Shown here: positions 54,919 through 62,513 of the stretch, piece by piece
Layout of the letters: each line of letters opens with the position of its first letter
Numbering within the stretch: position 1 is the stretch's first letter
Source: Hyphomonas chukchiensis
GTDB lineage: Bacteria > Pseudomonadota > Alphaproteobacteria > Caulobacterales > Hyphomonadaceae
Direction: 5' to 3'
DNA length: 64,000 nucleotides
Assembly (NCBI RefSeq): GCF_000682695.1
Contig: NZ_AWFG01000013.1
Span: 21,625 to 85,624 of the forward strand
The notes under the pieces: model-generated
The model's database searches: none
Told to the model about the DNA's origin: nothing
What the model saw: the letters and a program-made list of their open reading frames with translations, nothing else
Position numbers and translations under genes: made by a program

Positions 54919-55992
54919 CTACACAGGCTGTTCGAAAGCACGCCGGAAAGCAGCCATCTTCGCGGCATCGAAACGCTTCGAAACAGCCGCTTCGGCACCG
55001 ATACGGTCAAATCCATGGAACGCACCCGGCACCACCAGCAGCTCAGTCGGCACAGCCGCCTCTATCAGCCGGTTCGCATATTGGATGTCTTCCGACACGA
55101 ACAAGTCGAGCGCGCCGACACTTATAAATGAGGGCGGCAATCCCGTAAGATCGGTGACGCGTGCAGGCACACCAGCCGCTGGAACAGTCGCGCTTCCAGC
55201 TTCCTGTCCCAGGAATGATGTCCAGCCATAGCGGTTGGCTTTCGCATCCCACCCAATCGCGCCGATAAAGGGCGGTACGGAACGCGTGCTGCCAGTCCGA
55301 TCGTCAAGCATCGGGTATATCAGCGCCTGAAGAACGATAGGCACCTCGCCGCGATCGCGTGCTGCAATCGCCAGCAGCGCCGCATGCGTCCCGCCGGCGC
55401 TTTCGCCCAGAAGCGCGATGCGGGCCCTGTCCACACCGAGCGCATCTGCATTCTTGTAGAGCCAGAGCAGACCCGCATAATTATCTTCTACCGATCCGGT
55501 ATATTTGGTTTCCGGCGCAAGCCGGTAATCGACGGTCACGATCACGCAATCGAGTTCGCGCGCCATGGCCTGGAGGTAAGGGACTTCGCCTTTTGCCGAC
55601 CCAAGAATATGTCCGCCGCCATGTGTGTGAAGGATGGCTGGGCGCCCCCTATCGCCTCCGCCATTGACCACGAAAACGGCAACATCCGGCATGCCAGTTG
55701 CCCCGGGAATCTTCCGCTCCTCCACCGGCACGTCTGGCAGAAACGGTTTCACAAAGGACGCGCCTCGCTCACGCATTGCCGGCAGGGTCTTATCTGAATA
55801 TCCGCTGCCTTTGGAAGACATTTCCAGGATCCGTGTCGCAGCTTCGCGCAGTTCCGGATCGACCATACTTAGGTCAGGTCTGCTAACCGCTGTGGGGGCC
55901 GAGGCGCACGCCCCAAGCGACCCGGCCGCAAGCGTGCCAAGCAATGTCATGCCGCCCAGCATGGCAAACTGCCGTCTGTTGAAATCAACCAT
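54919..55992 (-). CDS. Alpha/beta hydrolase (HSL-type carboxylesterase), Tat lipoprotein
   Basis: 357 residues. The N-terminus NRRQFAMLGGMTLLGTLAAGSLGAC has a twin-arginine and a lipobox G-A-C. The fold is of hormone-sensitive lipase type: HTHGGGH oxyanion loop, DYRLAPE, nucleophile in LLGESAGGTHAAL, acid in GALDLFVSED, and His in GAFHGFDR. It hydrolyses short to medium acyl esters. It starts 23 bases after the CE-like esterase gene at 56016, so it is third in the ROK-led operon. Confidence 0.92.
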   Translation of the reverse strand: MVDFNRRQFAMLGGMTLLGTLAAGSLGACASAPTAVSRPDLSMVDPELREAATRILEMSSKGSGYSDKTLPAMRERGASFVKPFLPDVPVEERKIPGATGMPDVAVFVVNGGGDRGRPAILHTHGGGHILGSAKGEVPYLQAMARELDCVIVTVDYRLAPETKYTGSVEDNYAGLLWLYKNADALGVDRARIALLGESAGGTHAALLAIAARDRGEVPIVLQALIYPMLDDRTGSTRSVPPFIGAIGWDAKANRYGWTSFLGQEAGSATVPAAGVPARVTDLTGLPPSFISVGALDLFVSEDIQYANRLIEAAVPTELLVVPGAFHGFDRIGAEAAVSKRFDAAKMAAFRRAFEQPV

Positions 55993-56015
55993 CCTCGTTG
56001 TCTCCTCTATATTTT

Positions 56016-56906
56016 CTATCGCGCATCACGGGCGCTTTTTGGTTTGTCGTCATTCCGGTCGAGCCAAGCACAGTAGAGCTCAATCCAATGGCCCACCGGC
56101 AGGTGCGGATCGCCAAGGCCGAAGCCATGTCCGCCGGTTTCAAACAAATGCAGGTCGACCGGACGGCCAGCTGCCTGCATGGCTCCGACCATGAGCAGGC
56201 TATTCTCGGATGGCACATCAGCATCATCCAGCGCATGCACGAAAAATCCCGGTGGTGTATCCGCCGAAACATGCTGCGCAGGCGAGTGAAGCGCGATCAT
56301 ATCTGCCGAAGGATCGTCGCCCAGCAGGCTCTGCGTCGACAGGGCATTTCCAATGCGCTTCTCGTGCGAAATAACGGGATAAATAAGCGCCATCGAGCGT
56401 AGGGACGACGCATCTGTCGTCTCATCGCCCGGCCGTGTGGCCAGTGACGCGGCAAGATGCCCGCCAGCGGAAAATCCGAGGACATGCACTTGCGTAGCGT
56501 CTGTCCCAAGCGCTGCCGACATTTCACCAATCAATGCAAGGGCACGCCGCGCATCCTGAAGTGCAACCTTCGACGGGTAATCCCATCCTTCACACGGAAG
56601 ACGGTGGACAAGCACAAAAACCGTATACCCCTTGGCGGTCATTGACCGGGCAATATCAACACCCTCATTGGCAATGGAAACAAATGTGTAGGCGCCGCCG
56701 GGAATGACCAGAAGGCTGCGCCCGTTGGGGCTCGCCGACCGGAAAACACGCACATAAGGCTGCGCGGTATTGCGTATCTGGGTTTGCGGCCACCCATCAG
56801 GCACTGCCTGCGCAGCAAATGCCCCACCAGGCACGCCGTCGGGCCACAGGAATACCTGTTCGCCCCTGCACCACGCCTCAAGCGCAAGCTGCTCCGCCGT
56901 CACCAT
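56016..56906 (-). CDS. Alpha/beta hydrolase, xylan/sugar acetyl esterase-like
   Basis: 296 residues from the ATG at 56906, which overlaps the last base of the ROK stop (TGATG). LLVIPGGAYTFVSIANEGVDIARSMTAKGYTVFVL is the pattern of the BD-FAE/acetyl xylan esterase-like family, the nucleophile is in VLGFSAGGHLAASL, the acid in HALDDADVP and the His in GGHGFG. No signal peptide is seen, so it may act in the cytoplasm on acyl sugars that enter. It is translationally coupled to the fructokinase gene. Confidence 0.87.
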   Translation of the reverse strand: MVTAEQLALEAWCRGEQVFLWPDGVPGGAFAAQAVPDGWPQTQIRNTAQPYVRVFRSASPNGRSLLVIPGGAYTFVSIANEGVDIARSMTAKGYTVFVLVHRLPCEGWDYPSKVALQDARRALALIGEMSAALGTDATQVHVLGFSAGGHLAASLATRPGDETTDASSLRSMALIYPVISHEKRIGNALSTQSLLGDDPSADMIALHSPAQHVSADTPPGFFVHALDDADVPSENSLLMVGAMQAAGRPVDLHLFETGGHGFGLGDPHLPVGHWIELYCAWLDRNDDKPKSARDAR

Positions 56907-57808
56907 CACTCGCCCGCCAGGCGCTTCAGCGCCAATTGGGCGCCGCCCAGCAGCCCGGCATTGTCGCCCAGCCCCGGCAGCACGATCAACTGCGCAACGG
57001 CGTCTGTCGGCATATCGAGATAACCATTCAGCATGGCGGCATACTGTTCGCGAATGTGATCGATCAGCCCCGGCGCCAGCAGCAATCCCCCGCCCAGCAC
57101 AATCTTTTCGGGGCGCACAGTCAGTGTCAGCGAGATACACGCCTGGGCAAGGTAGCAGGCCACGATTTCCCAGCCGGGATGGTCCGCCGCCATCAGTGCG
57201 GGCGGGCCAAACCGGGCCTCTACCGCTGGCGCACTCGCAAGGCCCTCAAGGCAGTCGCCATGAAAGCTGCAGGCCCCGGCATAGATATCATCCCGATGGC
57301 GGGTCACGCGGATATGGCCGAATTCCGGATGGGTCGGGCGCCCGAGGAAGTCGCCATTGGCGAATATCCCGGCACCGATTCCCGTTCCAACAGTTACATA
57401 AACAGCGCTTTTGGCCCCGCGCGCCGCGCCCCAGGCCATTTCGGCTGCCAGCGCGCCATTCACATCCGTATCGACAACGACAGGAAGGCCCGCCCCATGG
57501 GCCAACTCATTCCTGACGTTGAAACCACTCCAGCCAGGCTTTGGCGTATTCAGGATGGAGCCATAGTTAGCAGACTGAGGATCAATATCGAGTGGACCAA
57601 AGCAGGCAATCCCAATAGCCTCAGCAGGCTGGCCATCCTTGGCACAGCGCGCGAAGAAATCGGCACAGGCGTCTATCGTATCTTTGGGCCTTTCCGTGAC
57701 AAAGCGCTCGGATCTCAGTATTTCGCCTTCAACCGTGGAGATGCAGCACTTGAAGGTGGTTCCACCCCCATCCACACCGCCGACGAAAAGACCATTCTGT
57801 TTAGGCAT
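56906..57808 (-). CDS. ROK-family fructokinase
   Basis: 300 residues. FVGGVDGGGTTFKC is the ATP-phosphate loop; GIACFGPLDIDPQSANYGSILNTPKPGWSGFNV and VVVDTDVNGALAAE are typical of bacterial fructokinases such as ScrK, and CSFHGDCLEGLASAPAVEARFG is the zinc/substrate loop of that subgroup. Other ROK kinases act on glucose or N-acetylmannosamine; the match to the fructokinase subgroup is my reading. It leads the minus-strand operon ROK, sugar esterase, HSL esterase, and a CAATCGATTG operator lies 45 bases before its start. Confidence 0.88.
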   Translation of the reverse strand: MPKQNGLFVGGVDGGGTTFKCCISTVEGEILRSERFVTERPKDTIDACADFFARCAKDGQPAEAIGIACFGPLDIDPQSANYGSILNTPKPGWSGFNVRNELAHGAGLPVVVDTDVNGALAAEMAWGAARGAKSAVYVTVGTGIGAGIFANGDFLGRPTHPEFGHIRVTRHRDDIYAGACSFHGDCLEGLASAPAVEARFGPPALMAADHPGWEIVACYLAQACISLTLTVRPEKIVLGGGLLLAPGLIDHIREQYAAMLNGYLDMPTDAVAQLIVLPGLGDNAGLLGGAQLALKRLAGE

Positions 57809-57853
57809 CTACACACTCCCGAACCTAAAATTCCCATGGCAGAAGCAAAAAAG

Positions 57854-57863
57854 CAATCGATTG
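57854..57863. promoter_or_regulatory. CAATCGATTG operator in the divergent ROK/MFS promoter
   Basis: Perfect ten-base palindrome, 45 bases before the ROK start and 79 bases before the MFS start, well placed to control both divergent operons. Confidence 0.68.
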
Positions 57864-57942
57864 TTGTGTGCCGCAAATATGCCTCGTATAAGCAAGTCTG
57901 ATCCTGATGATCTCATAAATATTTCAGGGCTGGGAGGACAAC

Positions 57943-59319
57943 ATGGTTCAGTCTACAGGCACCAGACCCGCACACGAGGGCGTGATTCCCCGTCCGCATG
58001 TCAGCGTTCTGCGCATCCTGGAAATGAATCTCGGTTTCCTCGGCCTGCAGTTCAGCTTCGGTCTGCAGCAGGGCAATATGAGCCCGATCTATTCCTATCT
58101 TGGGGCAAATGAAGCAGCGCTTCCCATTTTGACGCTGGCTGGCCCCATGACCGGACTGATCGTCCAGCCCATCATCGGCGCCTTGAGCGACAAGACCAAG
58201 TCACGTTGGGGCCGACGCACCCCCTACTTCATTTTTGGCGCCATCCTATGTTCGCTGGGACTGTTCTTCATGCCCCTCAGCTCGTCCATCCTGATGGCGG
58301 CCAGCCTGCTGTGGATCCTCGATGCCGGCAACAATATCACCATGGAGCCCTACCGGGCCTATGTGAGTGACCGTCTTGAACCGGAACAGCGACAACTCGG
58401 ATTCCTGACCCAGAGCGCGTTTACCGGCCTTGCCCAGATGCTCGCCTTCCTGTCCCCCTCCTTCATGGTCTACGTGCTCGGCATGAACATGAACGCCATC
58501 GACAGCCACAACATTCCCTATGTCACGCGCTATGCCTTCATGGTTGGCGCCTTCCTCTCTCTCACCACCATTCTCTGGTCCATTCTGCGGGTACCTGAGC
58601 TCCCCCTGACCCCTGAGGAAGAAGCCGCCATCGACGCCAAGCCGAAAGGCTTTCTTCCAGTCTTCGCGGAGATCTGGCAGGCGATTATCGAGATGCCCGT
58701 CGCCATGCGCAAGCTGGCCCTGATGAGCCTCTTCCAGTGGTACGCGATGGCCGCTTATTGGGCCTATGTCGTCTATTCGATCGGCCACTCTGTGTTCGGC
58801 ACATCGGATGCCGTTTCGGATGGGTTCCGTTCCGCGGTTCTGGCGAATGGTGAGATGGCTGCCTTTTACAACGGCCTCGGCTTCCTCCTCGCCTTCGCCA
58901 TGGTGCCGCTTGCCAAACGTTTCGGCGCGCATCGCATTCACGCTTTCTGCCTCATTCTGGCAGGCATCGGCATGTTCAGCCTGCCTTTCGCCTCGGAGAA
59001 GTGGATGCTGTTCATCCCGGCCATCGGCATTGGTATCGGCTGGGCCTCCATCATGGGCAATCCCTACATCATCCTGTCGAATGCCATCCCGCCAGATCGC
59101 ACGGGCGTCTACATGGGCATTTTCAACATGATGATCGTGATCCCGATGCTGCTGCTCGCCGCCACCCTGCCATTCTACTACGAACCGCTGCTCGGCGGCG
59201 ATGCCCGCAACGTACTGCGCCTGTGCGGCGTCTGCATGTTCTGCGCGGCTGCGGCCGTCTGGTGGGTCAAGACCGAAGTCGCCACCGCGGACGGTGCCGC
59301 GATGGCAGATCACCCATGA
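57943..59319 (+). CDS. SLC45/GPH-like MFS sugar transporter
   Basis: 458 residues, twelve membrane spans. LGANEAALPILTLAGPMTGLIVQPIIGALSDKTKSRWGRRTPYF carries the D-x-x-R-x-R-W-G-R-R loop shared by SLC45 and plant SUC sucrose/proton symporters and GPH carriers. GNNITMEPYRAYVSD follows. GGGAGG precedes the ATG. Bacterial members import sucrose, maltose or related glucosides and fructosides. It is divergent from the fructokinase and followed by an esterase gene after 38 bases. Confidence 0.88.
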   Translation: MVQSTGTRPAHEGVIPRPHVSVLRILEMNLGFLGLQFSFGLQQGNMSPIYSYLGANEAALPILTLAGPMTGLIVQPIIGALSDKTKSRWGRRTPYFIFGAILCSLGLFFMPLSSSILMAASLLWILDAGNNITMEPYRAYVSDRLEPEQRQLGFLTQSAFTGLAQMLAFLSPSFMVYVLGMNMNAIDSHNIPYVTRYAFMVGAFLSLTTILWSILRVPELPLTPEEEAAIDAKPKGFLPVFAEIWQAIIEMPVAMRKLALMSLFQWYAMAAYWAYVVYSIGHSVFGTSDAVSDGFRSAVLANGEMAAFYNGLGFLLAFAMVPLAKRFGAHRIHAFCLILAGIGMFSLPFASEKWMLFIPAIGIGIGWASIMGNPYIILSNAIPPDRTGVYMGIFNMMIVIPMLLLAATLPFYYEPLLGGDARNVLRLCGVCMFCAAAAVWWVKTEVATADGAAMADHP

Positions 59320-59357
59320 AGCCCGATAACCTCACAATAACGCCAGGGAGAAGAGAA

Positions 59358-60500
59358 ATGGATACAAAGCCAACCTCGCAACGAAAACCCGGAGATTTCG
59401 CACTCGCGTGCGCAATCGCCTTTTCCGTTATGGCCATTGCGGCGTGCGCAAGCACCCCGGCCGAGGTGCCGCCCGCCTCCAGCAAGGTCGTCGTGCAGCC
59501 GGACGGTACGGTCCAGGTTCCTGCCATGTCCGTGCCGGTCTCTGACTATCTCAGCCCTGAGGGCAAGGCCTATCTCACCGACCACCTGAACACGATGCAG
59601 AATCCGGAACTCCTGAAGACCGTCGAAGAGATCGGCGCGCCCATGTTCCTGAAAACCTATATGGACCGTCAGGCAGAGCTGTTTCCCTTCAGCAAGACGG
59701 ACACCAGCATCGGCGGTGTCCATGTCTATGATTACACGCCCGTTGGCGGCGTCTCCGCCGAGCAACAGGACCGCGTCCTGATTGATCTTCATGGCGGCGG
59801 CTTCATGACGTGCTGGCCTGCCTGTGCGGAACTTGAGTCCGTTCCGCTGGCATCGCTGGGTGGGTTCCGGGTTGTTGCCGTGGAATATCGCCAGGGCCCT
59901 GAGTACAAGTTCCCGGCCGCCAGCGAAGATGTCGCCAAGGTCTATGCCGAGCTCCTCAAAACCTATGCGCCTGAAAATATCGGCATCTACGGCTGCTCAG
60001 CCGGCGGCATGCTGACCGGCATGTCCATGGCCTGGTTCCAGACCCATGATCTGCCGATGCCAGGTGCCATCGGCATCTATTGTGCAGGCGCAGCCCCGCC
60101 AGTGAAGGGCTTCGGCGGTGACGCCAACTATACCGCCACAGCCATTGGCGAGGGACGCTTCATGGCGCCGCCGACAGACGCACCGGCCTCCGACAAGCCG
60201 GCACGCTCGCAAATGCCTTACCTGTCCGAAGCCGACCCATACGATCCGCTCGTCGCGCCAACGGAGTCCGATGAGATCCTGTCCCGCTTTCCACCAACGC
60301 AGATCATCACGGGCACACGCGGATTCGAAATGAGCGCCGCTGTCTACACTCATAGCCGTCTCGTGAAGCTCGGTGTCGAAGCAGACCTCCACGTCTGGGA
60401 AGGCATGTTCCATGGCTTCTTCTACAATCCCGACGTCCCGGAATCGCGCGACGCCTACAAGGTCATGATCGACTTCTTCAACAGCCATCTCGGCAGCTGA
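59358..60500 (+). CDS. Alpha/beta hydrolase (HSL-type esterase), lipoprotein
   Basis: 380 residues from the ATG at 59358, with GGGAGAAGAG upstream. The signal ends in lipobox I-A-A-C. Features: LIDLHGGGFMTCWPAC oxyanion loop, nucleophile in GIYGCSAGGMLTG (Cys before Ser), VAVEYRQGPEYKFPAA, and a C-terminal VWEGMFHGFFYNPDVPE with the His. It is the second gene of the MFS operon, and a terminator follows. The ~140-residue N-terminal region before the oxyanion loop (DYLSPEGKAYL, FPFSKTDTSIGG) is longer than usual. Confidence 0.88.
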   Translation: MDTKPTSQRKPGDFALACAIAFSVMAIAACASTPAEVPPASSKVVVQPDGTVQVPAMSVPVSDYLSPEGKAYLTDHLNTMQNPELLKTVEEIGAPMFLKTYMDRQAELFPFSKTDTSIGGVHVYDYTPVGGVSAEQQDRVLIDLHGGGFMTCWPACAELESVPLASLGGFRVVAVEYRQGPEYKFPAASEDVAKVYAELLKTYAPENIGIYGCSAGGMLTGMSMAWFQTHDLPMPGAIGIYCAGAAPPVKGFGGDANYTATAIGEGRFMAPPTDAPASDKPARSQMPYLSEADPYDPLVAPTESDEILSRFPPTQIITGTRGFEMSAAVYTHSRLVKLGVEADLHVWEGMFHGFFYNPDVPESRDAYKVMIDFFNSHLGS

Positions 60501-60806
60501 GGTCCGGTCCAACTGAAATGATCCCGCCATGCCATGTGGCCGGACCATTTGGAGGTCTAATTCGGACACACCACCACCGAGGAAGACTTCCTCCTCTAAA
60601 CTTCGGGGCGCCGCGCGACAGCACGGCGCCCCTTTTTTGTATCTACACGTATGGACCTGCGGCGGTGGAACGCGGTGCCAGAGCCTGCGCCAAAACGGCT
60701 GACTGGTGTCGGCACAAAAGAAAGGGCGCGCTCCTGCCAAGCAGACGCGCACCCTGAACGGATCGGATGAACGGCTCCGTCTAAGCCGATGTCAGTCCCC
60801 TTGCCC
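60501..60806. other. Intergenic region between the esterase and the ceramidase-like gene
   Basis: These 306 bases hold no supported gene. They contain the terminator at 60605-60638 for the plus operon and a GC-rich inverted repeat around 60711-60752 followed on the minus strand by a CTTTCTTTT run, which may end the ceramidase transcript. Confidence 0.5.
60605..60638 (+). terminator. Rho-independent terminator of the MFS-esterase operon
   Basis: GGGGCGCCG (60605-60613) pairs perfectly with CGGCGCCCC (60624-60632), loop of ten bases, then six T residues. Confidence 0.9.
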
Positions 60807-62219
60807 CTACTCGACTGCGTCGATCAGGTCGACAAGGCCTTCGGCAATCGCCGTCTCGGCGCAACCGGGCTTAAGGCGCGAGGAAATAACTTCGAATGTA
60901 TACTGGCCATAGGCCGCATCGTTCGGAATGTATCCTGATTTGGCCGTGCCATTCGTGAGTGTGGTCATCATCGTGTGCTTGTAGGGCGACAGTTGCTTGA
61001 ACCGCTGGGCAATGGTCGTGAAGACCTCCCCGTTGACGCCGCCAATCACCGTATCGCCGATCTTCAGCAGGCTCAGCTGTATGTCGACAGGGTCAGCATC
61101 TTCATATTGCCCGGCATAGCCTGCACGCCCCTTGTCGAGACGCACTCGGCCGGGGCAGGATACCGTCTTGCGCATACCGCGGATACTCGCCTCAGATACA
61201 GGCCGCTCCAGCGAGCGACGCATTACGTGAAGCACTTCTTCGCCCAGCATCTGACCCATTGAAAGCTTCATCTGCTTTTGTTGTTCCATCAGTTTCGCAA
61301 CTTCGGGATTACTGCGATCCATGCCTTGGCCGCCCGGCGGCATGGCATTGCTGATGTCTTCGCCGCGCGCGGCGTAGTCATCGATCCGGATCGCACGAAG
61401 GTCATAGGTTTGCTGGAAATAGATGGGGTTCTGGTCACCGGCTGCACCGTTCGAATAGACAGCGATAACATCCTTGCCCAGCGAGTCCTCGATATAGGTC
61501 GATGTGGCGCCGGGCAGGTCTCCGCTTATGAGGTCCAGGTTGCCCGTCAATACAGCATGAACGCCGTAATTATAGTAAACCGCGATCGGTTCGCCCTCAG
61601 GCGTTTCAAACCTGACAACAGCGACCGTCTTGTCGGTCGGACCGTCATAGTTGGGGCCTTCCCACCAGCGATGCGTCTCGGGATCAATAATGTTACGATT
61701 TACATTGATATAGGAAACGCCTGTTCCATAGGCCATCTGCGCAGGCTGCAGCGCTGCGGCGGCTTCCTTCACCGACTTGTAGATGAGGTCCACATAGGCG
61801 TCACCTTTTCTGCCAAACGGCGCGCTGTGCGTGTGGGTCGCGGTCAGCATCATCTGGTCCACGGGAATGTTCAGCTCTTTCGCGGCGCGCTCGCTGACGG
61901 TTTTCCAGATGTCGGTGGAAATACCGCCCGTATCAACCGTAATGAAGGCCGCGCGGTTACCGTCGCTCTCAACGACAATGGCGCGGGCATAAATCGGGTC
62001 GAGCACTCCAAGGAAATTCTCGGGCAGGGGGGACGGCGTTATGTCGACCTTTGCGGCGCCCACCTTCAGGGGCCCAGCATAGGCCGCCAGTGGCGCAGCA
62101 AGGCATAGCGATGCGCCGACAATCGCAGGCGCACGCATTGAAACAAGACGCGCAGCCAAGCGCGCCAGCAGCTTCCGTCCCGCGCAAAATAGATTTTGAT
62201 TCAAGTTGTTAGTGATCAT
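60807..62219 (-). CDS. Neutral/alkaline ceramidase-like protein
   Basis: 470 residues from the ATG at 62219 with AGAGGGAGC upstream. The signal part ends near AAPLAAYA after a long (~48-residue) N-terminus. KVGAAKVDITPSPLP is the start of the ceramidase alpha/beta domain, LTATHTHSAP is the conserved metal-site block, and NYGVHAVLTG and YSNGAAGDQNP follow. Full-length neutral ceramidases are 640-750 residues, so this one seems to lack the C-terminal immunoglobulin-like domain and covers only the catalytic N-terminal part. It may hydrolyse an amide or ester in an envelope lipid or acylated sugar. An operator-like CAACCGTTTG lies 32 bases upstream. Confidence 0.8.
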   Translation of the reverse strand: MITNNLNQNLFCAGRKLLARLAARLVSMRAPAIVGASLCLAAPLAAYAGPLKVGAAKVDITPSPLPENFLGVLDPIYARAIVVESDGNRAAFITVDTGGISTDIWKTVSERAAKELNIPVDQMMLTATHTHSAPFGRKGDAYVDLIYKSVKEAAAALQPAQMAYGTGVSYINVNRNIIDPETHRWWEGPNYDGPTDKTVAVVRFETPEGEPIAVYYNYGVHAVLTGNLDLISGDLPGATSTYIEDSLGKDVIAVYSNGAAGDQNPIYFQQTYDLRAIRIDDYAARGEDISNAMPPGGQGMDRSNPEVAKLMEQQKQMKLSMGQMLGEEVLHVMRRSLERPVSEASIRGMRKTVSCPGRVRLDKGRAGYAGQYEDADPVDIQLSLLKIGDTVIGGVNGEVFTTIAQRFKQLSPYKHTMMTTLTNGTAKSGYIPNDAAYGQYTFEVISSRLKPGCAETAIAEGLVDLIDAVE

Positions 62220-62251
62220 TGGCAGCTCCCTCTGGGTTGTTCTGAATATTG

Positions 62252-62261
62252 CAACCGTTTG
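62252..62261. promoter_or_regulatory. CAACCGTTTG operator-like site, ceramidase promoter
   Basis: Ten bases matching the CAAnCGnTTG pattern with one break in symmetry, 32 bases before the ceramidase-like start. Confidence 0.55.
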
Positions 62262-62465
62262 TATTTCAATAGGCCTGGACCGCTGCACACGCAAGTCCCG
62301 AGGAAGCCAGGGGGATAAAAACCTAAGGTAGGGGCCATGCATGGGGCTTCGATCATGGGATCAACCAGAGGCTGGCCGCGCCTTCCGTGCATTTCAGCAA
62401 CGCCCAATAAAAAATATTTTTGCCGACATCTTGCCCTCTAGGAATATCCGTGAACTAGGAGTATG

Positions 62466-62475
62466 CAAACGTTTG
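62466..62475. promoter_or_regulatory. CAAACGTTTG operator, second TonB receptor promoter
   Basis: Perfect ten-base palindrome of the CAAnCGnTTG pattern with central CG, 38 bases before the receptor start. The same spacing as at the first receptor (36 bases) suggests the same regulator. Confidence 0.6.
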
Positions 62476-62513
62476 GACTACAAAAGAATATTAAACCCTT
62501 AGGGAGGGATAAA

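Noticed and set aside
58246..59313. A 355-codon open frame on the minus strand inside the MFS transporter gene
   Set aside because: Its sequence is His/Gly/Glu-rich low-complexity, it matches no family, and the plus strand carries a clear SLC45-like transporter over the same bases.
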